Shown: in pieces, positions 53,359-62,617 of the stretch
How positions within the stretch are numbered: position 1 is the stretch's first letter
How the letters are laid out: each line of letters begins with the position of its first letter
Made by a program: the position numbers and the translations under genes
Assembly (NCBI RefSeq): GCF_030818255.1
Contig: NZ_JAUTAG010000001.1
Coordinates: forward strand, 496,001 to 560,000
DNA: 64,000 nucleotides
From: Microbacterium sp. SORGH_AS_0969
GTDB taxonomy: Bacteria; Actinomycetota; Actinomycetes; Actinomycetales; Microbacteriaceae
Direction: 5' to 3'
The notes under the pieces: model-generated
What the model was told of the DNA's origin: nothing
What the model saw: the letters and a program-made list of their open reading frames with translations, nothing else
Database searches by the model: none

Positions 53359-54831
53359 ATGAACTTCGCCGTCTCAACCGTGACTTCACCACCTCCCGCG
53401 TCACCCTCGCTCCCACGGCGTGCTCCGGGAACGTCGTGGGAGCGCCGGTACGCCACGATCCTCGTCCTCGTCGACACGGCCGTCGTGCTGGCCGCGGTCT
53501 TCGGGGCACAGCTGCTCTGGCTCGGACCTCATCCGATCGAGGTCAGCGCACTACCCGTGAGCTACACGGCCGTTTCCGTTCTCCTCTCCGCAGCGTGGCT
53601 CATCGCACTCGCGCTGAGCGGGAGCAGGCATCGTCGGGTTGTCGGACACGGCATCGCCGAGCATCGACTGATCATCGGGGCGTCGCTACAGCTGTTCGGC
53701 CTGATCGCGATCGGGGTCTACTTGGGAGGTATTGACCTGTCGCGCGGGTACTTCCTCCTCAGCCTGCCGGTCGGGACGGCCGTCCTGGTCGGTATGCGAA
53801 CGGCCTGCCGGTCATGGCTCGTACGCCGGCGACGACACGGCGCGATGACAACGCGAGTGATTCTGGTGGGCGGGCAGCAGGAGAACTCCCGCGTCGCCGC
53901 CGAACTCCGACGTCGACCGGAGGTCGGGTTCGTCGTCGTCGGCGTTCACACCCTCACCGACGACGCGACCGACGGCGGGTGGGACGGGGATCAGTCACGC
54001 CTCCTGCGCGAACGGCTCCAGGATCTCGACGCCGACAGCGTCCTGATCACCGGCAGCGCACATCTCGAACCGCAGGACATCCGTCGGATCGGGTGGGGCC
54101 TGGAGCCGGGACGCGAGCACCTCATCGTCGCCCTCAATCTGGTCGACGTGGCAGGACCGCGCATCCACACGCGACCGATCGCCGGTCTTCCTCTCGTACA
54201 CATCGAGACACCTCAGTACTCCGTCGCGCAACGAGTCCTGAAACGCGCGTTCGACATCGTCGGCTCGGCGACGTTGATCCTGCTCCTCTCACCCGTCCTG
54301 CTCACCGTGGCCGCCCTCGTGCGGATGTCGGGCCCCGGGCGCGTCCTCTTCCGCCAGCAGCGGGTCGGCCAAGGCGGAGCGCACTTCGGAATGCTCAAGT
54401 TCCGCTCGATGGTCGACGGTGCCGACGCGCGCCTGCGTGAGCTGCTGATCGAACAGGGAAGAGACGGGACGCCCCTGTTCAAGGTCGAGAACGACCCGCG
54501 CGTGACACCGATCGGACGGTGGCTGCGTAAGTACTCCCTCGACGAACTGCCCCAGTTGTTCAACGTCCTCCGCGGTCACATGAGCCTGGTCGGGCCCCGC
54601 CCGCAGCGCGATGCGGAAGTCGCGTTCTACGACGACGACGCTCGCCGGCGCCTCATCGTCCGACCGGGGATGAGCGGACTGTGGCAAGTGAGCGGTCGGT
54701 CGGCACTCGCGTGGGACGACGCCATCCGACTCGATTTGTTCTACGTCGAGAACTGGTCGCTCGTCGGCGACATCGTCATCCTGGCGCGAACCTTCAAGGC
54801 GGTGGTCGCTCCGGGGGCGACGGCGCACTGA
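53359..54831 (+). CDS. polyprenyl-phosphate hexose-1-phosphate transferase (paralogue 2)
   Basis: 490 residues from the ATG at 53359 with GGAG 5 bp upstream; longer in-frame starts are rejected on composition. Same order as the 45300 protein: N-terminal helices, a Rossmann-like domain (TRVILVGGQQENSRVAAELR), then the sugar-transferase domain (KRAFDIVGSATLILLLSPVL; FRQQRVGQGGAHFGMLKFRS; YSLDELPQLFNVLRGHMSLV; GPRPQRD; VRPGMSGLWQVSGRSALAWD). Two initiating enzymes within 9 kb suggest two glycans or alternative first sugars. Convergent with the tyrosine autokinase. Confidence 0.93.
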   Translation: MNFAVSTVTSPPPASPSLPRRAPGTSWERRYATILVLVDTAVVLAAVFGAQLLWLGPHPIEVSALPVSYTAVSVLLSAAWLIALALSGSRHRRVVGHGIAEHRLIIGASLQLFGLIAIGVYLGGIDLSRGYFLLSLPVGTAVLVGMRTACRSWLVRRRRHGAMTTRVILVGGQQENSRVAAELRRRPEVGFVVVGVHTLTDDATDGGWDGDQSRLLRERLQDLDADSVLITGSAHLEPQDIRRIGWGLEPGREHLIVALNLVDVAGPRIHTRPIAGLPLVHIETPQYSVAQRVLKRAFDIVGSATLILLLSPVLLTVAALVRMSGPGRVLFRQQRVGQGGAHFGMLKFRSMVDGADARLRELLIEQGRDGTPLFKVENDPRVTPIGRWLRKYSLDELPQLFNVLRGHMSLVGPRPQRDAEVAFYDDDARRRLIVRPGMSGLWQVSGRSALAWDDAIRLDLFYVENWSLVGDIVILARTFKAVVAPGATAH

Positions 54832-54836
54832 CGAGA

Positions 54837-54885
54837 GCATGAAGGGGGCGCCGATCCGATATCGGATCGGCGCCCCCCTTCATGC
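54837..54885. terminator. 24-bp near-perfect palindrome, bidirectional terminator
   Basis: A 24-base left arm (GCATGAAGGGGGCGCCGATC...) meets its complement at GAT|ATC with no loop bases; the only flaw is one extra C in the right arm. It lies between the convergent transferase and autokinase genes. Confidence 0.85.
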
Positions 54886-54896
54886 CGGTGACGAGA

Positions 54897-56549
54897 TCAC
54901 GAGCGACGACGGCGACGATTCTCCCCTGCACCCTCGGGGATGACGCCGGATGCCGCGGCGACAGCCGCGCCCTGTTCACCCGCCAGTTCACCTGATTGCG
55001 CGGGCGCGGTCCTCTTCTGCGACAGAGTCCGCAGACCGCTGACGTTGTCGGGCGGAAGGTCCGAGCGGCGCCGCGGGCCGGGATCGCCCTCGATCTCGAT
55101 GTCGCCACCGCGCGCTCGCCGCGAGCCACTGAACCAGCCTCGCCGCCACCACGCGCCTTGCGGACTCGCGGGGACGCCATAGCCGTAGTACCCCCCGTAC
55201 TGCGCTCCGTAGTAGCTCGAATCCGCGCCTCGGAGTGGCATACGGTTCAAGACGACGCCGAGCAGTCGGCCCCGCGTCTTCTCGATGTTCTCCGATGCGC
55301 GAACGAGCATGTCGTCCGTGGTGCGTCCGGCAGTGACGACGAGAACGGCACCGTCCGCCCAGCTCGCTATCACCGCGGCATCCGCGACGGCGAGGGTGGG
55401 AGGAGAGTCGATGACGACGATCATGTCGTCTGCGAGCCTCCGGGTGAGCTGCTGCATGCGCTGAGAGCCGACCATCTCCGTGGGGTTCGGAGGCGTACGA
55501 CCGGCCGCGACGACGAAGAGGCGACCGTGCTCATCGACCTGATGAGCCACCTGTTCGATGCGTGCACGTCCGGCCAGCACATCCGAGAGGCCGACGTCAT
55601 CCGAGAAGCCGAAGATCCCTCCCAGCACGGGGCGGCGCATGTCCGCGTCGATGAGGATCACGGACTGGCCGGTCGCCGCGATGCTCACCGCGAGATTCGC
55701 CGCGGTGGTCGACTTCCCATCGCCCGGGAGCGGGCTCGTGATCACGATGACGCGCGCGGGGTGGTCGACATCGACGTACTGGAGGTTGGTGCGGAGCTCG
55801 CGCATCGCCTCCTTGTGCGCGAAGGAGCCCCGCCCGTCTCGGATGTCGTCGAACGAGAACACGGCGCGTCCGGATGCCAGTTCCTTCTCGACCGGCAGCA
55901 CACCGATCACGGAGGCGTCGACCGCCTCCGTGATGTCGTGGACCGAGCGCAGGCGCCGGTCGAAAGCGCGCCGCACGAGCGCGAAGACGATGCCCAGAAC
56001 CGCTCCGCCGATGGCTCCGAGAGCCACGGCGAGTCGAACGTTCGGAGACGACGGCGACGTGGGGAGCCGGGCGGAATCCCCCGCGATCAATTGGACCGCC
56101 CCCTCACCCGAGCCAGGGGATTGCAGGCCGTTCACCTCCTTGGTCATGCCGCGGATCCACGCCTCCGCCAGGTCTCGAGCAGATTCCGGCGTCGGCCCGT
56201 TGGCCTGGACCTTTACGTTGACCGTGTCGACCGGGTTGGACACCTGGATGCGCTGCACCAGAGATTCCGGACTGTCCGTCAGGCCCAGATCCTCCCGGGC
56301 GGACTCCGCGACGCTGCGCCAGTACCCCATGTCGATGAACGACTTGACCTTCGACAGCGCCAGCTGGTCGCCGGCGAGAGCCGCCCCGGTGGAATTGTCG
56401 GAGGTCACCGCGGCCACGTAGCCGCTCGCATCTGCCGTATACACACGGGGCTGCAGCGCGCTCCACCCCAGACCGACCAGGCCGCCGGCGACGGTCAGGG
56501 CGACGATCGCCTTCCAGTAGGCCCGCAGAACGCGAACCACCCGCTGCAT
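54897..56549 (-). CDS. polysaccharide tyrosine autokinase (fused Wzz adaptor and BY-kinase)
   Basis: 550 residues from the ATG at 56549. N-terminal Wzz/chain-length domain with helices at about 14-32 and 171-193, then a bacterial tyrosine kinase domain: Walker A PGDGKSTTAA (275-284), Walker A' VILIDADMRRP (297-307), Walker B MIVVIDSPP (376-384). A Tyr cluster (YYGAQYGGYYGYG, 446-458) is the likely autophosphorylation site. An unusual basic/Pro-rich extension of about 90 residues follows. Controls polymerisation and export of surface polysaccharide. GTG codons upstream are possible starts. Confidence 0.93.
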   Translation of the reverse strand: MQRVVRVLRAYWKAIVALTVAGGLVGLGWSALQPRVYTADASGYVAAVTSDNSTGAALAGDQLALSKVKSFIDMGYWRSVAESAREDLGLTDSPESLVQRIQVSNPVDTVNVKVQANGPTPESARDLAEAWIRGMTKEVNGLQSPGSGEGAVQLIAGDSARLPTSPSSPNVRLAVALGAIGGAVLGIVFALVRRAFDRRLRSVHDITEAVDASVIGVLPVEKELASGRAVFSFDDIRDGRGSFAHKEAMRELRTNLQYVDVDHPARVIVITSPLPGDGKSTTAANLAVSIAATGQSVILIDADMRRPVLGGIFGFSDDVGLSDVLAGRARIEQVAHQVDEHGRLFVVAAGRTPPNPTEMVGSQRMQQLTRRLADDMIVVIDSPPTLAVADAAVIASWADGAVLVVTAGRTTDDMLVRASENIEKTRGRLLGVVLNRMPLRGADSSYYGAQYGGYYGYGVPASPQGAWWRRGWFSGSRRARGGDIEIEGDPGPRRRSDLPPDNVSGLRTLSQKRTAPAQSGELAGEQGAAVAAASGVIPEGAGENRRRRRS

Positions 56550-56884
56550 ATCCACTCGATCCCGCCTTTCCCACGCCCGGCGACAGGCCGCCGAGCCGGA
56601 CGCAGCATAGGCAGACACGAGCTCCACCTCGCGACGCCCCTCACCGGAAGCGCCCCGGGCGAGGGCCCGGGACACCCCGTAGCGCCCCGGCCGACGGGGC
56701 GGGGAGTATGACGCGGAAGGGGTGATGAGGGGATGACGCCGGGGATGAAAGACCCCCTCACGGGAGAGGAGTCGAATGAATCACCCCCAATGATCAGCAG
56801 TGCGCGCCATCACGCGAGACACCGATTGCCCTTCCCTCAAGCCCGGAGGGAAAGGGACGACGGTCACCGAGTTGGAGATACCCG
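56550..56884. promoter_or_regulatory. 335-bp divergent region with GGGGATGA direct repeats
   Basis: GGGGATGA occurs at 56729-56736 and 56741-56748 (12 bp apart), preceded by GGGGTGATGA at 56719-56728. This resembles the MalT box GGGGA(T/G)GAGG. A leader hairpin, CCCTTCCCTC (56829-56838) with GAGGGAAAGGG (56846-56856), lies before the regulator gene. The region separates the autokinase gene from a MalT-like regulator gene. Confidence 0.5.
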
Positions 56885-59356
56885 ATGCTGATCGACCTGG
56901 ACACCTCACCCTCTCTCGCGCGCGCCTCCCGCCGCGCGAGCCGATTCTGGACTCCTCGCTGCGACACGGTGACGACGTTGAAAGACGCCGTGACCAGCGA
57001 TGTGGTGCTTCTCCGCGGCCCCGCGAGGGTCGGGAAGACGTCACTGCTCCGACAGTTCGCCACCGCTCTCGTGGACGACCCCGACATCGGAGTCCAGCTG
57101 ATCGACGCGGCGCAGATCACACCCGAGAGGTTCGAAAGGGTCTCGGCGGCGTTCCAGGAGGGGCCCGCGCAGCACGTCCTCCTGGTCGACAACCTCACGG
57201 ACAAGCAGGGGGTGACCTCCGAACAGATCCTCGACCTCCTCCGCGCGGACGGCGATCTCCGCGTCGTCGCGGCCACCCGGCATGTCACCCGTTTGGAGAG
57301 CCCCTTGGTCACCCTCGAGTTCGATGTCCACGTGGTTCCGCCCGCGGATCTCCTGATGTCGCGCGCCGAGCTGGCTCTGGTGTTCGAACTCAACGGGGTG
57401 GAGATCACGGATGCAGCTCTCGACGTCGTCATGGCGCGCACGCACGGGTGGCCGGCCCTCGCCCAGCTCGTGAGTTCGCGACTTCGCCTCGAAGGGCTCT
57501 CGCTCCGCAGTCGCGACGAGGCGGAAGCCATCGCGGAGCATGCGAGTCGATCCCTGACCGGCGACATGGAACAGCACCTGACGACACCGATCACCGACGA
57601 TCTGCGCCTGCTCGCCGTCGCACCGTTTATCAATGTCGAGCTCGCCGAGGCCATTGGAATCGACTCGACCACCGCGACGGCCCAGCAGCTGCTGTCCGAG
57701 CTGCAGGACGCGGGCTTCGTCTGGCCGAGCTCGACCCGCCTCGTCCTCGCAGAGCCCGTGCGAGCGCAATGGCTGCGCGAGATCGAGACCCGGCGACCCG
57801 CAGAGGTCGATCGAGCGCGCGTGCGGCTGCTGGAGCATCTCGTCGCGACGGGAGAGCCCCTCCGAGCCGCCCAGCTGGCCGCCGACGCCGGTCAGTGGAC
57901 GACCCTCGCGTCCGTGCTGCGCTCGTCCGGGCCGGAAGTGTGGTCGCGCGACGCCGACGGCTTCCGGTCACTGATCTCTGCGCTCCGCTCGCACGGCGGT
58001 TCCGACCCGATCGTCGTCGACACCCTTCTGAGGCTCGACCCCGAGACGGTCACGTCATCCGAGACGCCGGTCGCCGTGATCAGCGCCCTCAGCAAGCTCC
58101 CCGAGGCGAAAGCTGCGGCGCACGGTCGAATCGAGGCACTCCTTCTCCGTGTGAGCCTGCTGCGAGCCGCGGGCCGCTTCGCCCTCGCCACCGAATCGGC
58201 CGCGCTGCTCGTCGACGCGCTTCGTCGTCGCCAGGACCTCGCAGCCGACATCGTCACCGAGGGCTGGTACCAGGTCGGCATGACGCACTTCGCGATGGGC
58301 AAGCTTCGCGACGCCTCCTTGGCGATCGGTCAGGTCGAGCGGATGGCCCCGCCTGCCCAGAAGATGCGCGCGCGTGGGGTCCTCGCCGTCATCGCCTTGT
58401 TGGAAGGCGATGTGCGTGCGGCGGAGTCCCGCATCGCGACCGCTCGAACGGACGGATGGGTCGACACTCCCTGGGGGGAAAGCCTCCGCCTGGCCTCCGC
58501 CTGGTTGTCGCTCGAGCACGGCGACGCACTCGAGGCTCGGACGATTCTCGAGTCCGTTCCGGCCACCGCATCGGCGCGCGAGCTGTGGCCCTACGCGGCC
58601 GCCACTCAAGCTCTCGCGTTCCTCCTCTCGGGGGCGGCGCCCGATGCGCTCGGGATGCTGCGGTCGTGGGGTGTTCGTGCCCGCAGCACCCCGCCGTCGC
58701 ATTTCCAGTCCACGCAGATGCTCACGGCTCGCGCGAAGGTGCTCATCGCTCTCCGCCAGGCGAGGAAGGCACTCGCGTTGTTCGAGGGACCGTTCGGCCT
58801 GTCCTCGGCGACGGCTCCGGCCATCGCCCTGTCGCAGCTGTACGCGGGTCGCGCACACGAGGCGTATGTCATGAGCGTGAAGTGGGGTATCCACCAGGAG
58901 TCTTCACCTCGGGCTTCGCTCGAGAGCATGGTGGTCAGCATCGTGGCCGATATCCGATTGAACGGCTCTGCCGCACAACGGAGCACGGTGCAACGCGCGG
59001 AGGCGATCAGCATCAGGAACGATCTGTGGACTCCGTGGAGTGCGGTCGCTCCCGAAGACCGCGCGATGGTCCTCAGCGCGCTGTCCAGCGGCGCGCGTGA
59101 AAAGGTCCTGACCCGCGATTCGTTCTTCGCATCATCCGTCAGCGTCCCTCATCTCACCAAGAGGGAGCAGGTCGTCCTGGCACAGTTGACACCCGAGGCG
59201 ACCATCGTCGACATTGCGCGCATCCTCGTCGTGTCGCCGAACACCGTGAAGACGCAGTTGCAGAGCCTGTATCGCAAGCTGGGGGTCTCGGACCGAGCCA
59301 GTGCCATCCGGGCTGCCCATGCCTGGGGTCTCATCGAGAGCGAAAATGAGGGGTGA
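56885..59356 (+). CDS. MalT-like STAND ATPase regulator with LuxR DNA-binding domain
   Basis: 823 residues, ATG with GGAG upstream. N-terminal AAA/NB-ARC-like ATPase: Walker A RGPARVGKTS (44-53), Walker B HVLLVDNLTD, and a sensor-like arginine region. The middle (about 330-740) is helical TPR-like repeats rich in Ala/Leu. The LuxR HTH is at about 755-815 (LTKREQVVLAQLTPEATIVD; VVSPNTVKTQLQSLYRKLGV). This is the LAL/MalT layout, in which an inducer and ATP drive oligomerisation on direct-repeat DNA. Divergent from the autokinase gene and probably its regulator. Confidence 0.92.
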   Translation: MLIDLDTSPSLARASRRASRFWTPRCDTVTTLKDAVTSDVVLLRGPARVGKTSLLRQFATALVDDPDIGVQLIDAAQITPERFERVSAAFQEGPAQHVLLVDNLTDKQGVTSEQILDLLRADGDLRVVAATRHVTRLESPLVTLEFDVHVVPPADLLMSRAELALVFELNGVEITDAALDVVMARTHGWPALAQLVSSRLRLEGLSLRSRDEAEAIAEHASRSLTGDMEQHLTTPITDDLRLLAVAPFINVELAEAIGIDSTTATAQQLLSELQDAGFVWPSSTRLVLAEPVRAQWLREIETRRPAEVDRARVRLLEHLVATGEPLRAAQLAADAGQWTTLASVLRSSGPEVWSRDADGFRSLISALRSHGGSDPIVVDTLLRLDPETVTSSETPVAVISALSKLPEAKAAAHGRIEALLLRVSLLRAAGRFALATESAALLVDALRRRQDLAADIVTEGWYQVGMTHFAMGKLRDASLAIGQVERMAPPAQKMRARGVLAVIALLEGDVRAAESRIATARTDGWVDTPWGESLRLASAWLSLEHGDALEARTILESVPATASARELWPYAAATQALAFLLSGAAPDALGMLRSWGVRARSTPPSHFQSTQMLTARAKVLIALRQARKALALFEGPFGLSSATAPAIALSQLYAGRAHEAYVMSVKWGIHQESSPRASLESMVVSIVADIRLNGSAAQRSTVQRAEAISIRNDLWTPWSAVAPEDRAMVLSALSSGAREKVLTRDSFFASSVSVPHLTKREQVVLAQLTPEATIVDIARILVVSPNTVKTQLQSLYRKLGVSDRASAIRAAHAWGLIESENEG

Positions 59357-59387
59357 CCCCACTCGCCGTCGCGGCGATCACTGTCCG

Positions 59388-59591
59388 TCAGCGACGATCG
59401 GCGCGACGGCGATCGGCGCGACGGCGGGCCCGCACGACGATGAACCGAACAAGCACGAGAAGCAGGAGCGTGAGGACGACGCCGGGGAAGGTGAGCGGCA
59501 CACCCGCGCCACGGAGTACGGCGAGCACGACGAGGAGCGCAGCTGCGGGAGCGACCCATCCGAGGACGCGCCAGGCAAGTCGTCGATTCAC
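59388..59591 (-). CDS. small membrane protein, unknown function
   Basis: 67 residues, GTG start. Two hydrophobic helices (about 8-27 and 33-52), then an Arg/Asp-rich tail ([14 protein letters not shown]) encoded by a short tandem repeat. No family recognised. It lies convergent with the MalT-like gene. Confidence 0.55.
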   Translation of the reverse strand: MNRRLAWRVLGWVAPAAALLVVLAVLRGAGVPLTFPGVVLTLLLLVLVRFIVVRARRRADRRRADRR

Positions 59592-59727
59592 ACGCCAACG
59601 CTAACGGTTGGCCGGCAGCGGCTCGCGTCCCGTCATCGGCCCCGTCACTCTCGAGGATGACGCTCCGGCCACGAAGTCCTCCGTCGAGCCGACGCGCTCC
59701 GAGAGGGGGATTTCTAGCGTGGGAGCC

Positions 59728-60492
59728 ATGAACATCTCCCCGAGCGACGCCGGCTTCGCCGCCCGCGTCGAAAACCTCACGAAAACCTTCGGAGACGGCG
59801 CCAACACCGTTCGCGCGCTCGACGGAGTCTCGCTCACCGTTCGCCGCGGCGAGTTCGTCGCGGTCATGGGACCGTCCGGTTCGGGCAAGTCCACGCTCAT
59901 GCACGTGATGGCGGGCCTGGATGCACCCTCCAGCGGTCGGGCGTGGCTCGGCGAGCAAGAGATCACCGGCCTGTCCGACGCTGAGCTGACGGTCCTGCGG
60001 CGGCGGCGCGTCGGCTTCGTGTTCCAGGCTTTCAATCTCGTTCCCACGCTGACCGCGGCTGAGAACATCCGGCTGCCCTTCGACCTCGATGCTCGGCGAC
60101 CCTCGGCGACAGAGGAGGCACGGATCGCGAGCCTCGTCGACTCGCTGGGACTGTCGGCGCGGATGAACCATCGCCCGGACCAGTTGAGCGGCGGGCAGCA
60201 GCAGCGTGTGGCCATCGCCCGCGCTCTCGCCACGGCGCCCGATCTCGTCTTCGCGGACGAGCCGACCGGCAATCTCGACAGCAGGTCCGGGCGCGAAGTG
60301 CTGCAGCTGCTTCGGACGGCGGCGCGGGAGTTCGGTCAGTCGATCGCTATGGTCACGCACGACGCCGTAGCCGCGAGCCGCGCCGACCGAGTCGTCTTCG
60401 TGGCCGACGGTCGCGTCGTCGCAGACAAGCCCGGCCAGACCGCCGAGGAGATCTCGTCGTTCATGCTCCGCGCGGAAGGAGCTGCAGCATGA
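59728..60492 (+). CDS. ABC transporter ATPase, MacB/LolD-like
   Basis: 254 residues from the ATG with GGGAG 3 bp upstream; 40 in-frame residues before it are rejected. Walker A GPSGSGKST (48-56), Q-loop VFQAFNLVPTLTA, signature LSGGQQQRVAIARAL, Walker B LVFADEPTGNLD, H-loop MVTHDAVAA. The segment EPTGNLDS is typical of the MacB/LolD/FtsE group. Overlaps the permease gene by 4 bp. Confidence 0.95.
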   Translation: MNISPSDAGFAARVENLTKTFGDGANTVRALDGVSLTVRRGEFVAVMGPSGSGKSTLMHVMAGLDAPSSGRAWLGEQEITGLSDAELTVLRRRRVGFVFQAFNLVPTLTAAENIRLPFDLDARRPSATEEARIASLVDSLGLSARMNHRPDQLSGGQQQRVAIARALATAPDLVFADEPTGNLDSRSGREVLQLLRTAAREFGQSIAMVTHDAVAASRADRVVFVADGRVVADKPGQTAEEISSFMLRAEGAAA

Positions 60493-61943
60493 CCGCCCCC
60501 GTCGTCACTCCCCCCGCACGCCGGAGCGCTGCGGCCTGGTTGCGCGAGCCCGGCATGGGTGCCACCGTGCTGGTCGGCGCGATCTCGACGGCGTTCGGTG
60601 TCGTCCTCCTCTCGGTCACGGAGTACGTCGCCACCCTCATCCGGACGCAGCCCGGACTCGAAGGGGTCGAGGGGGTGCAGAGTGTGCTCACCATCGCGAC
60701 GACCGTCCTGGTGGGCCTGTCGATCTACGTCGGCGCGGTGGTCACCGCGAACACCTTCGCCACCGTGGTCGCGGGGCGGACACGCCGTATCGCGCTTCTG
60801 CGGCTGCTCGGGTCCTCCGCTCGACGTGAGCGGACGATCCTTGCTCGCCAAGGTCTCGTTCTGGGGTGCCTCGGTGCGGCGGCGGGGTTGATCGGCGGTC
60901 TCGTCGTCTCTCTCGTCGGACTGCGACTCGCGTCGAACGCGTGGGGGCTGGACGTTCAGTGGACCGTTCTCCGTGCCGATCTCGCGGCTCCCTCGATCGC
61001 CGTCATCCTCGTCACGTGGGCAGCCGCATGGGTCGGTTCGCGGCGGGTGGGGGTCGTCACCCCCGTCCAGGCGCTCTCGAATGCTGTGGAAGCGCCGCGT
61101 GAGCGGGTCGTCGCGCGACGCGGCCGTCATGTCACGGCGGCCGCGCTGGCCATCATCGGGACGGGGCTGCTGGCGGTCGGTATCGTCGTGGGGGGAGTGT
61201 CGTCGTCGGGCATCCTGTTCAGCTTCGTCGGAGGAGCGCTTTCGTTCACCGGGATCATCCTGGGTGCCACTCTCTTCCTTCCACCGGTGCTACGCGGGGT
61301 GGGAGCGTTGTTCGGGCGGAGCGTCGTCGCTCGGATGGCAGCGGCCAATGCCCTCCGGCATTCGGAACGCTCCTCGCGGATGGCGGTCGGCGTCGTCATG
61401 GGTGTGACCCTCGTGACCATGTTCGCCGTCGCGTCAGCCACCTCGACGCGCTTCTTCCACGTCGTCCTCGGCGAGGATATCCCCGCCGAACTCTCCCTCT
61501 CCGTCGACGTCTTCACCGGAGTGATGATGGGGCTGGTCGGGGTGTCCGCGGTCATCGCCGCGGTGGGAGTCGTGAACCTGCTGATCCTCGGCATCCTTCA
61601 GCGTCAGCGGGAGCTCGGTCTCCTTCGCGCTCTCGGACTGTCCGTCCGGCAGGTTCGCACGATGGTGGTCTGGGAAGCCGCGCACGTCGTTGTCACCTCG
61701 GTCGCGATCGGCCTCGTCTTGGGCGTGGTCTACGGCTGGGCGGGCGCGCAGTCCCTCTTCGGATGGATGCCGCACGCGGCCGGTTTCGCCGCCGGTCCCG
61801 TGTTCGTCGCGCCGGCGGTTCCGGCGTCCGCCGTCCTGGTCATCGCGGTCGCGACGGCCGCGCTCACCCTGGGCGCCTCGATCGTGCCCGCACGCCTTGC
61901 GACCCGTCTGAGCCCCGTGAGATCCCTCGCGGCTCAGGTCTGA
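60489..61943 (+). CDS. FtsX-family ABC permease
   Basis: 484 residues with about eight helices. Two FtsX-like segments (ARTRRIALLRLLGSSARRER-type in the first half; LILGILQRQRELGLLRALGL with SVRQVRTMVVWEAAHV in the second), and large loops between. MacB-type mechanotransmission or lipid/peptide export is the family role; substrate unknown. Its gene ends 2 bp before the convergent DUF998 gene. Confidence 0.92.
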   Translation: MTAPVVTPPARRSAAAWLREPGMGATVLVGAISTAFGVVLLSVTEYVATLIRTQPGLEGVEGVQSVLTIATTVLVGLSIYVGAVVTANTFATVVAGRTRRIALLRLLGSSARRERTILARQGLVLGCLGAAAGLIGGLVVSLVGLRLASNAWGLDVQWTVLRADLAAPSIAVILVTWAAAWVGSRRVGVVTPVQALSNAVEAPRERVVARRGRHVTAAALAIIGTGLLAVGIVVGGVSSSGILFSFVGGALSFTGIILGATLFLPPVLRGVGALFGRSVVARMAAANALRHSERSSRMAVGVVMGVTLVTMFAVASATSTRFFHVVLGEDIPAELSLSVDVFTGVMMGLVGVSAVIAAVGVVNLLILGILQRQRELGLLRALGLSVRQVRTMVVWEAAHVVVTSVAIGLVLGVVYGWAGAQSLFGWMPHAAGFAAGPVFVAPAVPASAVLVIAVATAALTLGASIVPARLATRLSPVRSLAAQV

Positions 61944-61945
61944 GA

Positions 61946-62617
61946 TCAGGACGCCGAGATGCGCTCGTCGGACGCCACCTGCAGACCGAAGACCCCGAAC
62001 CACGCGATCGCGAGCGTGGCAGCGGTGAACTCGAGGTTGCCGCCGAGCACGGTGTCACCGCGGAACAGCGAGATCATGGCGCCGGTGAACGACGTGGCTC
62101 CCACGGCGACGAGCGTGGCCACGCTCGCGGCTCTCATCCACGGCCGGCGCCTCAGCGCGGCCACCTGGGCCATCGCGATGATCGCGAGCACGAACCCCAT
62201 GACCGCAGAAGAAATGTGCACGAGGTCCTGCGGCAACGCGCCGGGGGTGAAGGGCACGGGGCAACCCGGCGAACACGTCACGACGGAAGCGAGCGCGAAG
62301 CAGAGGCCGCACGCGACCAGGGTCGCAGCAACCGGCCACCCTGCCCGGTACGGCCGCGCGCTGCCCACGACCGCGCGGTCGACGAGCACCGTGGCGACCG
62401 CCAGGAGCAAGAGCGCCAGGTTGAAGACGGGGGCGGTCGACATCCCGGTCGCCCCCAGCTGGCTGACGTAGTGGACGCTGGGCTCCCACGAACGGCACAG
62501 CCAGATCAGACCGGCGCTCGCGAACGCCGCGATCGCACCCGCCGTGGCAACGTGCGCGGGGCGCCGGAGTCGGCCGCTGCCGGTCGTCTCAGCGGACAGC
62601 TCCGTCGTTCGGGTCAT
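61946..62617 (-). CDS. DUF998 membrane protein
   Basis: 223 residues, about six helices. HYVSQLGATGMSTAPVFNLA near residue 50, CPVPFTPGALPQDLVHISSA in the middle and GVFGLQVASDERISAS at the end fit DUF998. A Cys pair (CSPGC) lies in a loop. Function unknown. Head-to-head with the DivIVA-like gene across 534 bp. Confidence 0.88.
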   Translation of the reverse strand: MTRTTELSAETTGSGRLRRPAHVATAGAIAAFASAGLIWLCRSWEPSVHYVSQLGATGMSTAPVFNLALLLLAVATVLVDRAVVGSARPYRAGWPVAATLVACGLCFALASVVTCSPGCPVPFTPGALPQDLVHISSAVMGFVLAIIAMAQVAALRRRPWMRAASVATLVAVGATSFTGAMISLFRGDTVLGGNLEFTAATLAIAWFGVFGLQVASDERISAS

